Part shown: positions 63,018 to 64,000 of the stretch, one piece after another
How the letters are laid out: the number at the start of each line of letters is the position of its first letter
How positions within the stretch are numbered: position 1 is the stretch's first letter
Assembly: GCA_046295175.1 (NCBI GenBank)
Contig: JBKBNY010000001.1
Location: 496,001-560,000 of the forward strand
Direction of reading: 5' to 3'
Length of the DNA: 64,000 bases
From: JALOLV01 sp046295175
GTDB taxonomy: Bacteria; Bacteroidota; Bacteroidia; Cytophagales; Spirosomataceae
The notes under the pieces: model-generated
Told to the model about the DNA's origin: nothing
The model's input: the letters and a program-made list of their open reading frames with translations, nothing else
Databases searched by the model: none
Position numbers and translations under genes: made by a program

Positions 63018-63911
63018 TCAAACTTCCCATTGCCCTTTGGCTACAAATTTAACTTTGCCACCCACCTGCAATTTGTAAGTTTCGGATTCGTCAATTTCTC
63101 CTCTGATTTTTATCAACGATGGGCGTAGCATCTCGTAACCTTGCTCGACCGAACCCGTTTTAATATCGGTATTCTTCAGTAAATAAGCCATCAAACACGA
63201 ATTGGCACTACCTGTGGCAGCATCTTCACGGATTTGCCCGTTTTCGTAACAGAACATCCGAGCATGAAAATTGTTTTCGGGATGCGTGGTTTCTTTGGTA
63301 AATGCAAAAAACGCAACGGTCAATCCGTCTTCCGAATTATCTTTATGTAATCTGTTTTTTTTCAACCAATTAAGCACTTCTTCATTCTCAAAATGAATAC
63401 TTTCTACGGCTTCGATGTTTTTCATCGGTACAATCAAATACGGAAGACCAGTCGAGACAATTTCAATCGGTAAATCACCATCGAGCATATCGGGAGCTAA
63501 ATCAAACAAATAACCGACTTCGTCGGGTGTAAAAGTTCGTCCAAAAGTAGGATTCGATACTTCGAGCCAAAGCGTTTCACCTTGCTGCTCAACGGGTACT
63601 TGTCCGATTTGCAAATTCAATACAACTTTCTCGTTATCAGAGCCTTGCAGATGACTCTTAATAACATGGGCTGTTCCGAGTGTGGGGTGTCCGGCAAACG
63701 GAACTTCGTACTCGGGCGTGAAAATCCTTACATCAAATCCGCCATTTTGTTGTTTGTCCGAAACCACAAAAGTAGATTCCTGAAAATTGATTTCACGGGT
63801 TATTTGGAGCATTTGCTCGCTGCTGAGATGCTCGGCATTACAAAAAACAGCTAATTGATTACCCTCGTATTTGTTTTCGGCAAAGACATCGACTATGTAA
63901 AAATCTATCAT
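63018..63911 (-). CDS. PhzF family isomerase/epimerase
   Basis: The 297-residue cytoplasmic protein of the diaminopimelate-epimerase fold has an N-terminal VDVFAENKYEGNQLAVFCNA, catalytic Glu in EINFQESTFVVSD, GHPTLGTAHVI, and the second half with REDAATGSANSCLMAYLL and SYELRPSLIKIRG-like C-terminal strands (here GYEMLRPSLIKIRGE). PhzF proper acts in phenazine synthesis, but most family members have unknown substrates and no phenazine genes are seen here. The start is the ATG at 63911. Confidence 0.95.
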   Translation of the reverse strand: MIDFYIVDVFAENKYEGNQLAVFCNAEHLSSEQMLQITREINFQESTFVVSDKQQNGGFDVRIFTPEYEVPFAGHPTLGTAHVIKSHLQGSDNEKVVLNLQIGQVPVEQQGETLWLEVSNPTFGRTFTPDEVGYLFDLAPDMLDGDLPIEIVSTGLPYLIVPMKNIEAVESIHFENEEVLNWLKKNRLHKDNSEDGLTVAFFAFTKETTHPENNFHARMFCYENGQIREDAATGSANSCLMAYLLKNTDIKTGSVEQGYEMLRPSLIKIRGEIDESETYKLQVGGKVKFVAKGQWEV

Positions 63912-64000
63912 TTTTTTGAATTGGTCTATTTTATGTTATAACGCTGATTTTTATAATAAATACGATTTTTGGGGTATTTATCTTAATAAATCATAAAAAT

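Noticed and set aside
63018..63911. Phenazine biosynthesis gene phzF
   Set aside because: Only the broad PhzF/DapF-fold family can be supported; no other phenazine genes are nearby.

Overview
The window looks like chromosome of a free-living member of the Bacteroidota, most likely order Cytophagales. Reasons: AT-rich DNA; TAnnTTTG-type -7 promoter elements instead of sigma70 boxes and few Shine-Dalgarno sites; a type IX secretion (T9SS) sorting domain, SprB repeats and a TANFOR domain, all typical of this phylum; methylmalonyl-CoA mutase small subunit, LytTR/LytS pairs and GlxA/LuxR-type regulators in familiar Bacteroidota forms. No tRNA, rRNA, CRISPR array, phage gene or intact insertion sequence was seen.

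Layout. 1-1986 (-): M1 metallopeptidase, running off the left edge. 2.7-21.5 kb (+): a six-gene, tightly spaced, terminator-bounded operon that encodes only exported proteins: an outer-membrane barrel candidate, a TANFOR protein, a 2142-residue coiled-coil giant, a fibronectin-III protein, an SprB/tandem-repeat adhesin with a T9SS tail, and a PKD lipoprotein. It lies between two 107-bp direct repeats (about 87% identical) and interrupts a run of minus-strand genes. This is the best candidate for an undescribed system: a large cell-surface assembly. 21.8-25.5 kb (-): atpZ, glycerate kinase, a DUF1016/PDDEXK nuclease and mutA, all overlapping. 25.8-32.7 kb (+): dnaA, a serine hydrolase, a Crp/Fnr regulator, a beta-helix protein paired with a diheme cytochrome, and a histone-deacetylase-like hydrolase. 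32.7-35.6 kb (-): LytTR/LytS two-component system, CPBP protease and a small protein. 35.7-47.4 kb (+): nagA (with dtd convergent), a barrel-like protein, a GlxA-type regulator and a GyrI/DinB/NTF2 stress-like cluster, then an M1 homologue and an aspartic-protease homologue that have both lost catalytic residues, an ABC exporter, a DinB protein and a DUF2268-like protease. 47.4-50.3 kb (-): ksgA, MNT/HEPN toxin-antitoxin, mgtE. 50.3-60.9 kb (+): higBA, a hybrid histidine kinase, an M23 peptidase, recJ, a YoeB toxin-antitoxin, lptB, a LuxR regulator, an alpha/beta hydrolase and a small lipoprotein. 61.0-63.9 kb (-): radC, a conserved hypothetical, mtgA and a PhzF-family protein.

Two themes run through the window. 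First, small palindromic repeats are scattered between genes and also inside genes in frame (ksgA and the diheme cytochrome). Second, three toxin-antitoxin pairs lie within about 9 kb, two of them placed inside housekeeping operons. All functional assignments come from reading the translated sequence by eye; no database search was run.
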